DNA from: Crossaster papposus
Lineage: Eukaryota; Echinodermata; Asteroidea; Velatida; Solasteridae
Length of the DNA stretch: 64,000 nt
Direction: 5' to 3'
Assembly: GCA_037893245.1 (NCBI GenBank)
Contig: JBAIAA010001125.1
Location: forward strand, 124,001-188,000
Position numbers and translations under genes: made by a program. The notes under the pieces were generated by a model. It was not told the DNA's origin. It did not search any database and was given only the letters and a program-made list of their open reading frames with translations. How positions within the stretch are numbered: position 1 is the stretch's first letter; the number at the start of each line of letters is the position of its first letter. This document shows positions 1-11,513 of the stretch, in pieces.

Positions 1-1052
1 CTCATTTGCTCCCATTTGTTCATTTGCTCATTTGCTCATTTGCTCATTTGCTCATTTGCTCATTTGTTCATTTGCTTATTTGCTCTCATTTGCTCATTTG
101 CTCATTTGATCATTTGCTCATTTGCTCATTTGCTCATTTGCTCATTTGCTCATTTGCTCATTTGCTCATCTGCTCTCATTTGCTCATTTGCTCATTTGCT
201 CATTTGCTCATTTACTCATTTGCTCATATGCTCTCATTTGCTCATTTGCTCATTTGCTCATTTGCTCATTTGCTCATTTGCTCATTTGCTCATTTGCTCT
301 TTTGCTCATTTGCTCATTTGCTCATTTGCTCATGTGCTCATGTGCTCATTTGCGCTCATTTGCTCATTTGCGCTCATTTGCGCTCATTTGCTCTCATTTG
401 GTCATTTGCGCTCATTTGCGCTCATTTGCGCTCCTTTGCTCATTTGCTCATTTCCTCATTTCCTCATTTCCTCATTTCCTCATTTCCTCATTTCCTCATT
501 TCCTCATTTCCTCATTTCCTCATTTCCTCATTTCCTCATTTCCTCATTTCCTCATTTCCTCATTTCCTCATTTGCGCTCATTTGCTCTCATTTGCTCATT
601 TGCTCATTTGCTCTCATTTGCTCATTTGCTCATTTGCTCATTTGCTCATTTGCTCATTTGCTCATTTGCTCATTTGCTCATTTGCTCATTTGCTCTTTTG
701 CTCATTTGCTCATTTGCTCATTTGCTCATGTGCTCATGTGCTCATTTGCGCTCATTTGCTTATTTGCGCTCATTTGCGCTTATTTGCTCTCATTTGCTCA
801 TTTGCTCATTTGCTCATTTGCTCATTTGTTTATTTGCTCATTTGCTCATTTGCTCATTTGCTCATTTGCTCATTTGCTCATTTGCTCATTTGTTTATTTG
901 CTTATTTGCTCTCATTTGCTCATTTGATCATTTGATCATTTGCTCATTTGCTCATTTGCTCATTTGCTCATTTGCTCATTTGCGCTCATTTGCGCTCATT
1001 TGCGCTCATTTGCTCATTTGCTCATTTGCTCATTTGCTCATTTGCTCATTTG
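1..1052. repeat. Partial left-domain HOR at window edge
   Basis: The window opens inside a HOR. The CTCCCATTTGTTC variant at position 9 recurs at about 18,173, 21,329 and 28,466, followed by the same order of landmarks: CATCTG, TTTACTC, CATATG (225), paired CATGTG, a TTTGGTC unit (about 398-402) and a 15-unit CTCATTTC block. The stretch from about 580 to the anchor at 1,053 is collinear with the segment before 6,352. The 5' part of this unit lies outside the window. Confidence 0.75.
447..566 (+). repeat. CTCATTTC block, 15 units
   Basis: Fifteen perfect CTCATTTC units, a G-to-C change of the octamer, are bounded by CTCATTTG on both sides. Preceding units are CATGTG pairs, CGCTCATTTG and a TTTGGTC unit, the same flank as at other long blocks. 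Confidence 0.95.
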
Positions 1053-1136
1053 CTCATTTTCTCATTTGCGCTCATTTGCGCTCATTTTCTCATTTTCTCA
1101 TTTGCTCATTTGCTCATTTGCTCATTTGCTCATTTG

Positions 1137-1206
1137 CTCTCATTTGCTCTCATTTGCTCTCATTTGCTCTCATTTGCTCTCATTTGCTCTAATTTGCTCT
1201 CATTTG
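1137..1206 (+). repeat. 10-bp-unit block, 7 units
   Basis: Seven CTCTCATTTG-type units, the sixth being CTCTAATTTG. They are followed at 1,207 by a 9-bp unit TCTCATTTG, a rare length that recurs after each copy of the anchor (for example 6,506, and near 11,668 and 24,908). The 10-bp spacing puts one ATTT tract per helical turn. Confidence 0.9.
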
Positions 1207-2440
1207 TCTCATTTGCTCATTTGCTCATTTGCTCATTTGCTCATTTGCTCATTTGCTCATTTGCTCATCTGCTCTCATTTGCTCATTTGCTCATTTGCTC
1301 ATTTGCTCATTTGCTCATTTGTTTATTTGCTTATTTGCTCTCATTTGCTCATTTGATCATTTGCTCATTTGCTCATTTGCTATTTGCTCATTTGCTCATT
1401 TGCTCATTTGCTCATTTGCTCATTTTCTCATTTGCTCATTTGCTCTCATTTGCTCTCACTTGCTCTCATTTGCTCTCATTTGTTCATTTGCTCATTTGCT
1501 CATTTGCTCTCATTTGCTCATTTGCTCATTTGATCATTTGCTCATTTGCTCATTTTCTCATTTGCTCATTTGCTCTCATTTGCTCTCACTTGCTCTCATT
1601 TGCTCTCATTTGTTCATTTGCTCATTTGCTCATTTGCTCATTTGCTCATTTGTTTATTTGCTCATTTGCTCTCATTTGCTCATTTGCTCATTTGATCATT
1701 TGCTCATTTGCTCATTTGCTCATTTGCGCTCATTTGCGCTCATTTGCGCTCATTTGCTCATTTGCTCATTTGCTCATTTGCTCATTTGCTCATTTGTTTA
1801 TTTGCTCATTTGCTCATTTGCTCTCATTTGCTCTCATTTGCTCTCATTTGCACATTTGCACATTTGCTCATTTGCTCATTTGCTCATTTGCTCATTTGCT
1901 CATTTGCTCATTTGCTCATTTGCTCATTTGCTCATTTTCTCATTTGCTCCTTTGCTCTCATTTGCTCTCACTTGCTCTCATTTGCTCTCATTTTCTCATT
2001 TGCTCATTTGCTCATTTGCTCATTTGCTCATTTGCTCATTTGCTCATTTGCTCATTTGCTCATTTGTTTATTTGCTCATTTGCTCATTTGCTCATTTGCT
2101 CATTTGCTCATTTGCTCATTTGTTTATTTGCTTATTTGCTCTCATTTGCTCATTTGTTCATTTGCTCATTTGCTCATTTGCTCATTTGCTCATTTGCTCA
2201 TTTGCGCTCATTTGCGCTCATTTGCGCTCATTTGCTCATTTGCTCATTTGCTCATTTGCTCATTTGCTCATTTGCTCATTTGCTCATTTGCTCATTTTCT
2301 CATTTGCTCATTTGCTCTCATTTGCTCTCACTTGCTCTCATTTGCTCTCATTTGCTCATTTGCTCATTTGCTCATTTGCTCATTTGCGCACATTTGCGCT
2401 CATTTTCTCATTTTCTCATTTGCTCATTTGCTCATTTGCT

Positions 2441-2450
2441 CAATATTTTC
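2441..2450 (+). other. CAATATTTTC variant word
   Basis: This is the least octamer-like word in the array. It occurs five times, at 2,441, 7,883, 17,221, 20,377 and 27,525, always after octamers and before a 10-mer block. Spacings of 5,442, 3,156 and 7,148 match the HOR offsets, so it is a good marker of left-domain copies. It is AT-rich, but nothing around it suggests a promoter. Confidence 0.9.
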
Positions 2451-3117
2451 ATTTGCTCTCATTTGCTCTTATTTGCTCTCATTTGCTCTCATTTGCTCTC
2501 ATTTGCTCTCATTTGCTCTCATTTGCTCATTTGCTCATTTGCTCATTTGCTCATTTGCTCATTTGCTCATTTGCTCATTTGCTCATTTGCTCATCTGCTC
2601 TCATTTGCTCATTTGCTCATTTGCTCATTTGCTCATTTGCTCATTTGCTCATTTGCTCATTTGCTCATTTGCTCATTTGCTCATTTGCGCTCATTTGCGC
2701 TCATTTGCTCATTTGCTCATTTGCTCATTTGCTCATTTGCGCTCATTTGCGCTCATTTGCTCTCATTTGCTCATTTGCTCATTTGCTCATTTGCTCATTT
2801 GCTCATTTGCTCATTTCCTCATTTGCTCTCATTTGCTCTCATTTGCTCTAATTTTCTCTCATTTGATCTCATTTGCTCTCATTTGCTCTCATTTGCTCAT
2901 TTGCTCATTTGATCATTTGCTCATTTGCTCATTTGCTCATTTGCTCATGTGCTCATTTGCTCATTTGCTCTTTTGCTCATTTGCTCATTTGCTCATTTGC
3001 TCATGTGCTCATGTGCTCATTTGCGCTCATTTGCTCATTTGCGCTCATTTGCGCTCATTTGCTCTCATTTGGTCATTTGCGCTCATTTGCGCTCATTTGC
3101 GCTCCTTTGCTCATTTG

Positions 3118-3261
3118 CTCATTTCCTCATTTCCTCATTTCCTCATTTCCTCATTTCCTCATTTCCTCATTTCCTCATTTCCTCATTTCCTCATTTCCTC
3201 ATTTCCTCATTTCCTCATTTCCTCATTTCCTCATTTCCTCATTTCCTCATTTCCTCATTTC
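3118..3261 (+). repeat. CTCATTTC block, 18 units
   Basis: Longest block of this type in the window: 144 bp with no interruption. On this strand it is all pyrimidine except one A per 8 bp. The flanks match those of the other long blocks. Confidence 0.95.
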
Positions 3262-3394
3262 CTCATTTGCTCATTTGCTCATTTGCGCTCATTTGCTCTC
3301 ATTTGCTCATTTGCTCATTTGCTCATTTGCTCATTTGCTCTCATTTGCTCATTTGCTCATTTGCTCATTTGCTCATTTGCTCATTTGCTCATTT

Positions 3395-3403
3395 GAACAT
3401 TTG
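3395..3403 (+). other. GAACATTTG marker unit
   Basis: A two-base variant (GAACATTTG) is found at 3,395, 8,911, 18,834, 21,990 and 29,076, left domain only. Spacings are 5,516, 3,156 and 7,086. With CAATATTTTC it allows copy-by-copy alignment in otherwise featureless octamer runs. Confidence 0.9.
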
Positions 3404-4750
3404 CTCATTTGCTCATTTGCTCATTTGCTCATTTGCTCATTTGCTCATTTGCGCTCATTTGCGCTCATTTGCTCATTTGCTCATTTGCTCATTTGCTCAT
3501 TTGCGCTCATTTGCGCTCATTTGCTCTCATTTGCTCATTTGCTCATTTGCTCATTTGCTCATTTGCTCATTTGCTCATTTCCTCATTTGCTCTCATTTGC
3601 TCTCATTTGCTCTAATTTGCTCTCATTTGATCTCATTTGCTCTCATTTGCTCTCATTTGCTCATTTGCTCATTTGCTCATCTGCTCATTTGCTCCTTTGC
3701 TCATTTGCCCATTTGCTCATTTGCTCATTTGCTCATTTGCTCATTTGCTCATTTGCTCATTTGCTCATTTGCTCATTTGCTCATTTGCTCATTTGCTCAT
3801 TTGCTCATTTGATCATTTGCTCATTTGCTCATTTGCTCATTTGCGCTCATTTGCTCATTTGCTCATTTGCTCATTTGCTCATTTGCTCATTTGCTCATTT
3901 GCTCATTTGCTCATTTGCTCATTTGCTCATTTGCTCATTTGCTCATTTGCTCATTTGCTCATTTGCTCTTTTGCTCATTTGCTCATTTGCTCATTTGCTC
4001 ATTTGCTCATTTGCGCTCATTTGCGCTCATTTGCTCATTTGCTCATTTGCTCATTTGCTCATTTGCGCTCATTTGCGCTCATTTGCTCTCATTTGCTCAT
4101 TTGCTCATTTGCTCATTTGCTCATTTGCTCATTTGCTCATTTCTTCATTTGCTCTCATTTGCTCTCATTTGCTCTAATTTGCTCTCATTTGATCTCATTT
4201 GCTCTCATTTGCTCTCATTTGCTCATTTGCTCATTTGCTCATCTGCTCATTTGCTCCTTTGCTCATTTGCCCATTTGCTCATTTGCTCATTTGCTCATTT
4301 GCTCATTTGCTCTCATTTGCTCATTTGCTCATTTGCTCATTTGCTCATTTGCTCATTTGCTCATTTCCTCATTTGCTCTCATTTGCTCTCATTTGCTCTA
4401 ATTTGCTCTCATTTGATCTCATTTGCTCTCATTTGCTCATTTGCTCATTTGCTCATCTGCTCATTTGCTCCTTTGCTCATTTGCCCATTTGCTCATTTGC
4501 TCATTTGCTCATTTGCTCATTTGCTCTCATTTGCTCATTTGCTCATTTGCTCATTTGCTCATTTGCTCATTTGCTCATTTGATCATTTGCTCATTTGCTC
4601 ATTTGCTCATTTGCGCTCATTTGCTCATTTGCTCATTTGCTCATTTGCTCATTTGCTCATTTGCTCATTTGCTCATTTGCTCATTTGCTCATTTGCTCAT
4701 TTGCTCATTTGCTCATTTGCTCTTTTGCTCATTTGCTCATTTGCTCATTT

Positions 4751-4840
4751 GCGCTCATTTGCGCTCATTTGCTCTCATTTGCGCTCATTTGCGCTCATTT
4801 GCGCTCATTTGCGCTCATTTGCGCTCATTTGCGCTCCTTT
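4751..4840 (+). repeat. CpG-rich 10-mer cluster
   Basis: Eight GCGC-containing steps at 4,751, 4,761, 4,781, 4,791, 4,801, 4,811, 4,821 and 4,831, spaced 10 bp apart with one CTCTC 10-mer between the second and third. It is followed by CTCCTTTG and a two-unit CTCATTTC block. CpG elsewhere in the array is sparse and nearly all in such CG-containing 10-mers. Confidence 0.9.
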
Positions 4841-5325
4841 GCTCATTTCCTCATTTCCTCATTTGCTCATTTGCTCATTTGCTCTCATTTGCTCTCATTT
4901 GCTCATTTGCTCATTTGCTCATTTGCTCATTTGATCATTTGATCATTTGCTCATTTGCTCATTTGCTCTCATTTGCTCTCATTTGCTCTCATTTGCTCTC
5001 ATTTGCTCTCATTTGCTCTCATTTGCTCTCATTTGCTCATTTGCTCATTTGCTCATTTGCTCATTTGCTCATTTGCTCATTTGCTCATCTGCTCTCATTT
5101 GCTCATTTGCTCATTTGCTCATTTGCTCATTTACTCATTTGCTCATATGCTCTCATTTGCTCATTTGCTCATTTGCTCATTTGCTCATTTGCTCATTTGC
5201 TCATTTGCTCATGTGCTCATGTGCTCATTTGCGCTCATTAGCTCATTTGCGCTCATTTGCGCTCATTTGCTCTCATTTGGTCATTTGCGCTCATTTGCGC
5301 TCATTTGCGCTCCTTTGCTCATTTG

Positions 5326-5445
5326 CTCATTTCCTCATTTCCTCATTTCCTCATTTCCTCATTTCCTCATTTCCTCATTTCCTCATTTCCTCATTTCCTC
5401 ATTTCCTCATTTCCTCATTTCCTCATTTCCTCATTTCCTCATTTC
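5326..5445 (+). repeat. CTCATTTC block, 15 units
   Basis: 120 bp of perfect CTCATTTC. The upstream flank carries the CATTAGCTC variant (about 5,237) that is also found before the blocks at 18,611, 21,767 and 28,855. Confidence 0.95.
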
Positions 5446-8400
5446 CTCATTTGCGCTCATTTGCTCTCATTTGCTCATTTGCTCATTTGCTCTCATTTGC
5501 TCATTTGCTCATTTGCTCATTTGCTCATTTGCTCATTTGCGCTCATTTGCGCTCATTTGCTCATTTGCTCATTTGTTTATTTGCTCATTTGCTCTCATTT
5601 GCTCATTTGCTCATTTGATCATTTGCTCATTTGCTCATTTGCTCATTTGCTCATTTGCTCATTTTCTCATTTGCTCCTTTGCTCTCATTTGCTCTCACTT
5701 GCTCTCATTTGCTCTCATTTGCTCATTTGCTCATTTGCTCATTTGCTCATTTGCTCATTTGCTCATGTGCTCATTTGCTCATTTGCTCATTTGTTTATTT
5801 GCTCATTTGCTCATTTGCTCATTTGCTCATTTGCTCATTTGCTCATTTGCTCATTTGCTCATTTGCTCATTTGCGCTCATTTGCGCTCATTTGCTCATTT
5901 GCTCATTTGTTTATTTGCTCATTTGCTCTCATTTGCTCATTTGCTCATTTGATCATTTGCTCATTTGCTCATTTGCTCATTTGCTCATTTGCTCATTTTC
6001 TCATTTGCTCCTTTGCTCTCATTTGCTCTCACTTGCTCTCATTTGCTCTCATTTGCTCATTTGCTCATTTGCTCATTTGCTCATTTGCTCATTTGCTCAT
6101 GTGCTCATTTGCTCATTTGCTCATTTGTTTATTTGCTCATTTGCTCATTTGCTCATTTGCTCATTTGCTCATTTGCTCATTTGCTCATTTGTTTATTTGC
6201 TTATTTGCTCTCATTTGCTCATTTGATCATTTGCTCATTTGCTCATTTGCTCATTTGCTCATTTGCTCATTTGCTCATTTGCGCTCATTTGCGCTCATTT
6301 GCGCTCATTTGCTCATTTGCTCATTTGCTCATTTGCTCATTTGCTCATTTGCTCATTTTCTCATTTGCGCTCATTTGCGCTCATTTTCTCATTTTCTCAT
6401 TTGCTCATTTGCTCATTTGCTCATTTGCTCATTTGCTCTCATTTGCTCTCATTTGCTCTCATTTGCTCTCATTTGCTCTCATTTGCTCTAATTTGCTCTC
6501 ATTTGTCTCATTTGCTCATTTGCTCATTTGCTCATTTGCTCATTTGCTCATTTGCTCATTTGCTCATTTGCTCATCTGCTCTCATTTGCTCATTTGCTCA
6601 TTTGCTCATTTGCTCATTTGCTCATTTGTTTATTTGCTTATTTGCTCTCATTTGCTCATTTGATCATTTGCTCATTTGCTAATTTGCTCATTTGCTCATT
6701 TGCTCATTTGCTCATTTGCTCATTTGCGCTCATTTGCGCTCATTTGCGCTCATTTGCTCATTTGCTCATTTGCTCATTTGCTCATTTGCTCATTTGCTCA
6801 TTTGCTCATTTGCTCATTTGCTCATTTTCTCATTTGCTCATTTGCTCTCATTTGCTCTCACTTGCTCTCATTTGCTCTCATTTGTTCATTTGCTCATTTG
6901 CTCATTTGCTCATTTGCTCATTTGCTCATTTGTTTATTTGCTCATTTGCTCTCATTTGCTCATTTGCTCATTTGATCATTTGCTCATTTGCTCATTTTCT
7001 CATTTGCTCATTTGCTCTCATTTGCTCTCACTTGCTCTCATTTGCTCTCATTTGTTCATTTGCTCATTTGCTCATTTGCTCATTTGCTCATTTGTTTATT
7101 TGCTCATTTGCTCTCATTTGCTCATTTGCTCATTTGATCATTTGCTCATTTGCTCATTTGCTCATTTGCGCTCATTTGCGCTCATTTGCGCTCATTTGCT
7201 CATTTGCTCATTTGCTCATTTGCTCATTTGCTCATTTGTTTATTTGCTCATTTGCTCATTTGCTCTCATTTGCTCTCATTTGCTCTCATTTGCACATTTG
7301 CACATTTGCTCATTTGCTCATTTGCTCATTTGCTCATTTGCTCATTTGCTCATTTGCTCATTTGCTCATTTGCTCATTTTCTCATTTGCTCCTTTGCTCT
7401 CATTTGCTCTCACTTGCTCTCATTTGCTCTCATTTTCTCATTTGCTCATTTGCTCATTTCCTCATTTGCTCATTTGCTCATTTGCTCATTTGCTCATTTG
7501 CTCATTTGTTTATTTGCTCATTTGCTCATTTGCTCATTTGCTCATTTGCTCATTTGCTCATTTGTTTATTTGCTTATTTGCTCTCATTTGCTCATTTGTT
7601 CATTTGCTCATTTGCTCATTTGCTCATTTGCTCATTTGCTCATTTGCGCTCATTTGCGCTCATTTGCGCTCATTTGCTCATTTGCTCATTTGCTCATTTG
7701 CTCATTTGCTCATTTGCTCATTTGCTCATTTGCTCATTTTCTCATTTGCTCATTTGCTCTCATTTGCTCTCACTTGCTCTCATTTGCTCTCATTTGCTCA
7801 TTTGCTCATTTGCTCATTTGCTCATTTGCGCACATTTGCGCTCATTTTCTCATTTTCTCATTTGCTCATTTGCTCATTTGCTCAATATTTTCATTTGCTC
7901 TCATTTGCTCTCATTTGCTCTCATTTGCTCTCATTTGCTCATTTGCTCATTTGCTCATTTGCTCATTTGCTCATTTGCTCATTTGCTCATTTGCTCATTT
8001 GCTCATCTGCTCTCATTTGCTCATTTGCTCATTTGCTCATTTGCTCATTTGCTCATTTGCTCATTTGCTCATTTGCTCATTTGCTCATTTGCGCTCATTG
8101 GCGCTCATTTGCTCATTTGCTCATTTGCTCATTTGCTCATTTGCGCTCATTTGCGCTCATTTGCTCTTATTTGCTCATTTGCTCATTTGCTCATTTGCTC
8201 ATTTGCTCATTTGCTCATTTCCTCATTTGCTCTCATTTGCTCTCATTTGCTCTAATTTTCTCTCATTTGATCTCATTTGCTCTCATTTGCTCTCATTTGC
8301 TCATTTGCTCATTTGCTCATCTGCTCATTTGCTCCTTTGCTCATTTGCCCATTTGCTCATTTGCTCATTTGCTCATTTGCTCATTTGCTCATTTGCTCAT

Positions 8401-8641
8401 TTGCTCATTTGCTCATTTGCTCATTTGCTCATTTGCTCATTTGATCATTTGCTCATTTGCTCATTTGCTCATTTGCTCATGTGCTCATTTGCTCATTTGC
8501 TCTTTTGCTCATTTGCTCATTTGCTCATTTGCTCATGTGCTCATGTGCTCATTTGCGCTCATTTGCTCATTTGCGCTCATTTGCTCTCATTTGGTCTCAT
8601 TTGGTCATTTGCGCTCATTTGCGCTCATTTGCGCTCCTTTG

Positions 8642-8777
8642 CTCATTTCCTCATTTCCTCATTTCCTCATTTCCTCATTTCCTCATTTCCTCATTTCCTC
8701 ATTTCCTCATTTCCTCATTTCCTCATTTCCTCATTTCCTCATTTCCTCATTTCCTCATTTCCTCATTTCCTCATTTC
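8642..8777 (+). repeat. CTCATTTC block, 17 units
   Basis: 136 bp of perfect CTCATTTC in HOR unit b, corresponding to the 18-unit block of unit a. The TTTGGTC unit is doubled just upstream (8,591-8,606) in this copy only. Confidence 0.95.
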
Positions 8778-10280
8778 CTCATTTGCTCATTTGCTCATTT
8801 GCTCATTTGCGCTCATTTGCTCTCATTTGCTCATTTGCTCATTTGCTCATTTGCTCATTTGCTCTCATTTGCTCATTTGCTCATTTGCTCATTTGCTCAT
8901 TTGCTCATTTGAACATTTGCTCATTTGCTCATTTGCTCATTTGCTCATTTGCTCATTTGCTCATTTGCTCATTTGCGCTCATTTGCTCATTTGCTCATTT
9001 GCTCATTTGCTCATTTGCGCTCATTTGCGCTCATTTGCTCTCATTTGCTCATTTGCTCATTTGCTCATTTGCTCATTTGCTCATTTGCTCATTTCCTCAT
9101 TTGCTCTCATTTGCTCTCATTTGCTCTAATTTGCTCTCATTTGATCTCATTTGCTCTCATTTGCTCTCATTTGCTCATTTGCTCATTTGCTCATCTGCTC
9201 ATTTGCTCCTTTGCTCATTTGCCCATTTGCTCATTTGCTCATTTGCTCATTTGCTCATTTGCTCATTTGCTCATTTGCTCATTTGCTCATTTGCTCATTT
9301 GCTCATTTGCTCATTTGCTCATTTGATCATTTGCTCATTTGCTCATTTGCTCATTTGCGCTCATTTGCTCATTTGCTCATTTGCTCATTTGCTCATTTGC
9401 TCATTTGCTCATTTGCTCATTTGCTCATTTGCTCATTTGCTCATTTGCTCATTTGCTCATTTGCTCATTTGCTCATTTGCTCATTTGCTCTTTTGCTCAT
9501 TTGCTCATTTGCTCATTTGCTCATTTGCTCATTTGCGCTCATTTGCGCTCATTTGCTCATTTGCTCATTTGCTCATTTGCTCATTTGCGCTCATTTGCGC
9601 TCATTTGCTCTCATTTGCTCATTTGCTCATTTGCTCATTTGCTCATTTGCTCATTTGCTCATTTCTTCATTTGCTCTCATTTGCTCTCATTTGCTCTAAT
9701 TTGCTCTCATTTGATCTCATTTGCTCTCATTTGCTCTCATTTGCTCATTTGCTCATTTGCTCATCTGCTCATTTGCTCCTTTGCTCATTTGCCCATTTGC
9801 TCATTTGCTCATTTGCTCATTTGCTCATTTGCTCTCATTTGCTCATTTGCTCATTTGCTCATTTGCTCATTTGCTCATTTGCTCATTTCCTCATTTGCTC
9901 TCATTTGCTCTCATTTGCTCTAATTTGCTCTCATTTGATCTCATTTGCTCTCATTTGCTCATTTGCTCATTTGCTCATCTGCTCATTTGCTCCTTTGCTC
10001 ATTTGCCCATTTGCTCATTTGCTCATTTGCTCATTTGCTCATTTGCTCTCATTTGCTCATTTGCTCATTTGCTCATTTGCTCATTTGCTCATTTGCTCAT
10101 TTGATCATTTGCTCATTTGCTCATTTGCTCATTTGCGCTCATTTGCTCATTTGCTCATTTGCTCATTTGCTCATTTGCTCATTTGCTCATTTGCTCATTT
10201 GCTCATTTGCTCATTTGCTCATTTGCTCATTTGCTCATTTGCTCATTTGCTCTTTTGCTCATTTGCTCATTTGCTCATTT

Positions 10281-10370
10281 GCGCTCATTTGCGCTCATTT
10301 GCTCTCATTTGCGCTCATTTGCGCTCATTTGCGCTCATTTGCGCTCATTTGCGCTCATTTGCGCTCCTTT
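10281..10370 (+). repeat. CpG-rich 10-mer cluster (unit b)
   Basis: Eight GCGC steps with the same pattern as at 4,751, offset 5,530. Related shorter clusters occur near 12,725-12,775 and 23,390-23,440, where the trailing CTCCTTTG is replaced by a GCGCATTTCC step. Confidence 0.9.
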
Positions 10371-11513
10371 GCTCATTTCCTCATTTCCTCATTTGCTCAT
10401 TTGCTCATTTGCTCTCATTTGCTCTCATTTTCTCATTTGCTCATTTGCTCATTTGCTCATTTGATCATTTGATCATTTGCTCATTTGCTCATTTGCTCTC
10501 ATTTGCTCTCATTTGCTCTCATTTGCTCTCATTTGCTCTCATTTGCTCTCATTTGCTCTCATTTGCTCATTTGCTCATTTGCTCATTTGCTCATTTGCTC
10601 ATTTGCTCATTTGCTCATTTGCTCATCTGCTCTCATTTGCTCATTGGCTCATTTGCTCATTTGCTCATTTACTCATTTGCTCATATGCTCTCATTTGCTC
10701 ATTTGCTCATTTGCTCATTTGCTCATTTGCTCATTTGCTCATTTGCTCATTTGCTCATTTGCTCATTTGCTCATTTGCTCATTTGCTCATTTGCTCATTT
10801 GCTCATTTGCTCTTTTGCTCATTTGCTCATTTGCTCATTTGCTCATGTGCTCATGTGCTCATTTGCGCTCATTTGCTCATTTGCGCTCATTTGCGCTCAT
10901 TTGCTCTCATTTGCTCATTTGCTCTCATTTGCTCATTTGCTCATTTGCTCATTTCCTCATTTCCTCATTTCCTCATTTCCTCATTTCCTCATTTCCTCAT
11001 TTCCTCTCATTTGCTCTCATTTGTTCATTTGCTCATTTGCTCATTTGCTCATTTGCTCATTTGCTCATTTGTTTATTTGCTCATTTGCTCTCATTTGCTC
11101 ATTTGCTCATTTGATCATTTGCTCATTTGCTCATTTGCTCATTTGCTCATTTGCTCATTTTCTCATTTGCTCCTTTGCTCTCATTTGCTCTCACTTGCTC
11201 TCATTTGCTCTCATTTGCTCATTTGCTCATTTGCTCATTTGCTCATTTGCTCATTTGCTCATGTGCTCATTTGCTCATTTGCTCATTTGTTTATTTGCTC
11301 ATTTGCTCATTTGCTCATTTGCTCATTTGCTCATTTGCTCATTTGCTCATTTGTTTATTTGCTTATTTGCTCTCATTTGCTCATTTGATCATTTGATCAT
11401 TTGCTCATTTGCTCATTTGCTCATTTGCTCATTTGCTCATTTGCGCTCATTTGCGCTCATTTGCGCTCATTTGCTCATTTGCTCATTTGCTCATTTGCTC
11501 ATTTGCTCATTTG

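Larger units (their letters stand above)
1053..6351. repeat. Left HOR unit a (5,299 bp)
   Basis: The unit is measured from one anchor to the next. The anchor is CTCATTTT, then two CTCATTTGCG 10-mers, then two more CTCATTTT units, and it recurs at 1,053, 6,352, 11,514, 14,107, 15,696, 24,755 and 26,344. Inside this copy are CAATATTTTC at 2,441, GAACATTTG at 3,395, an 18-unit CTCATTTC block at 3,118, a CpG-rich 10-mer cluster at 4,751, and a 334-bp internal tandem step (about 5,631 to 5,965). Unit b matches at offsets that drift from 5,299 to 5,530, so small indels separate the copies. Confidence 0.8.
6352..11513. repeat. Left HOR unit b (5,162 bp)
   Basis: Second copy of the 5.3-kb HOR. Shared landmarks are CAATATTTTC at 7,883 (5,442 after the first), GAACATTTG at 8,911 (5,516 after) and the CpG-rich cluster at 10,281 (5,530 after 4,751). 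Relative to unit a it gains about 143 bp before 7,150 and loses a few 10-mers after 7,892. It lacks the long CTCATTTC block that unit a has at 5,326 and has a short one near 10,955 instead. One of the 334-bp tandem steps of unit a is also missing. Confidence 0.8.

Noticed and set aside
447..566. CTCATTTC blocks as insertions of a different repeat or mobile element
   Set aside because: They differ from the octamer by one base, stay in phase with it, and have no terminal inverted repeats or target duplications.
2441..2450. CAATATTTTC as a TATA-like promoter element
   Set aside because: It recurs only at HOR spacing and is flanked by octamers and 10-mers with no gene downstream.
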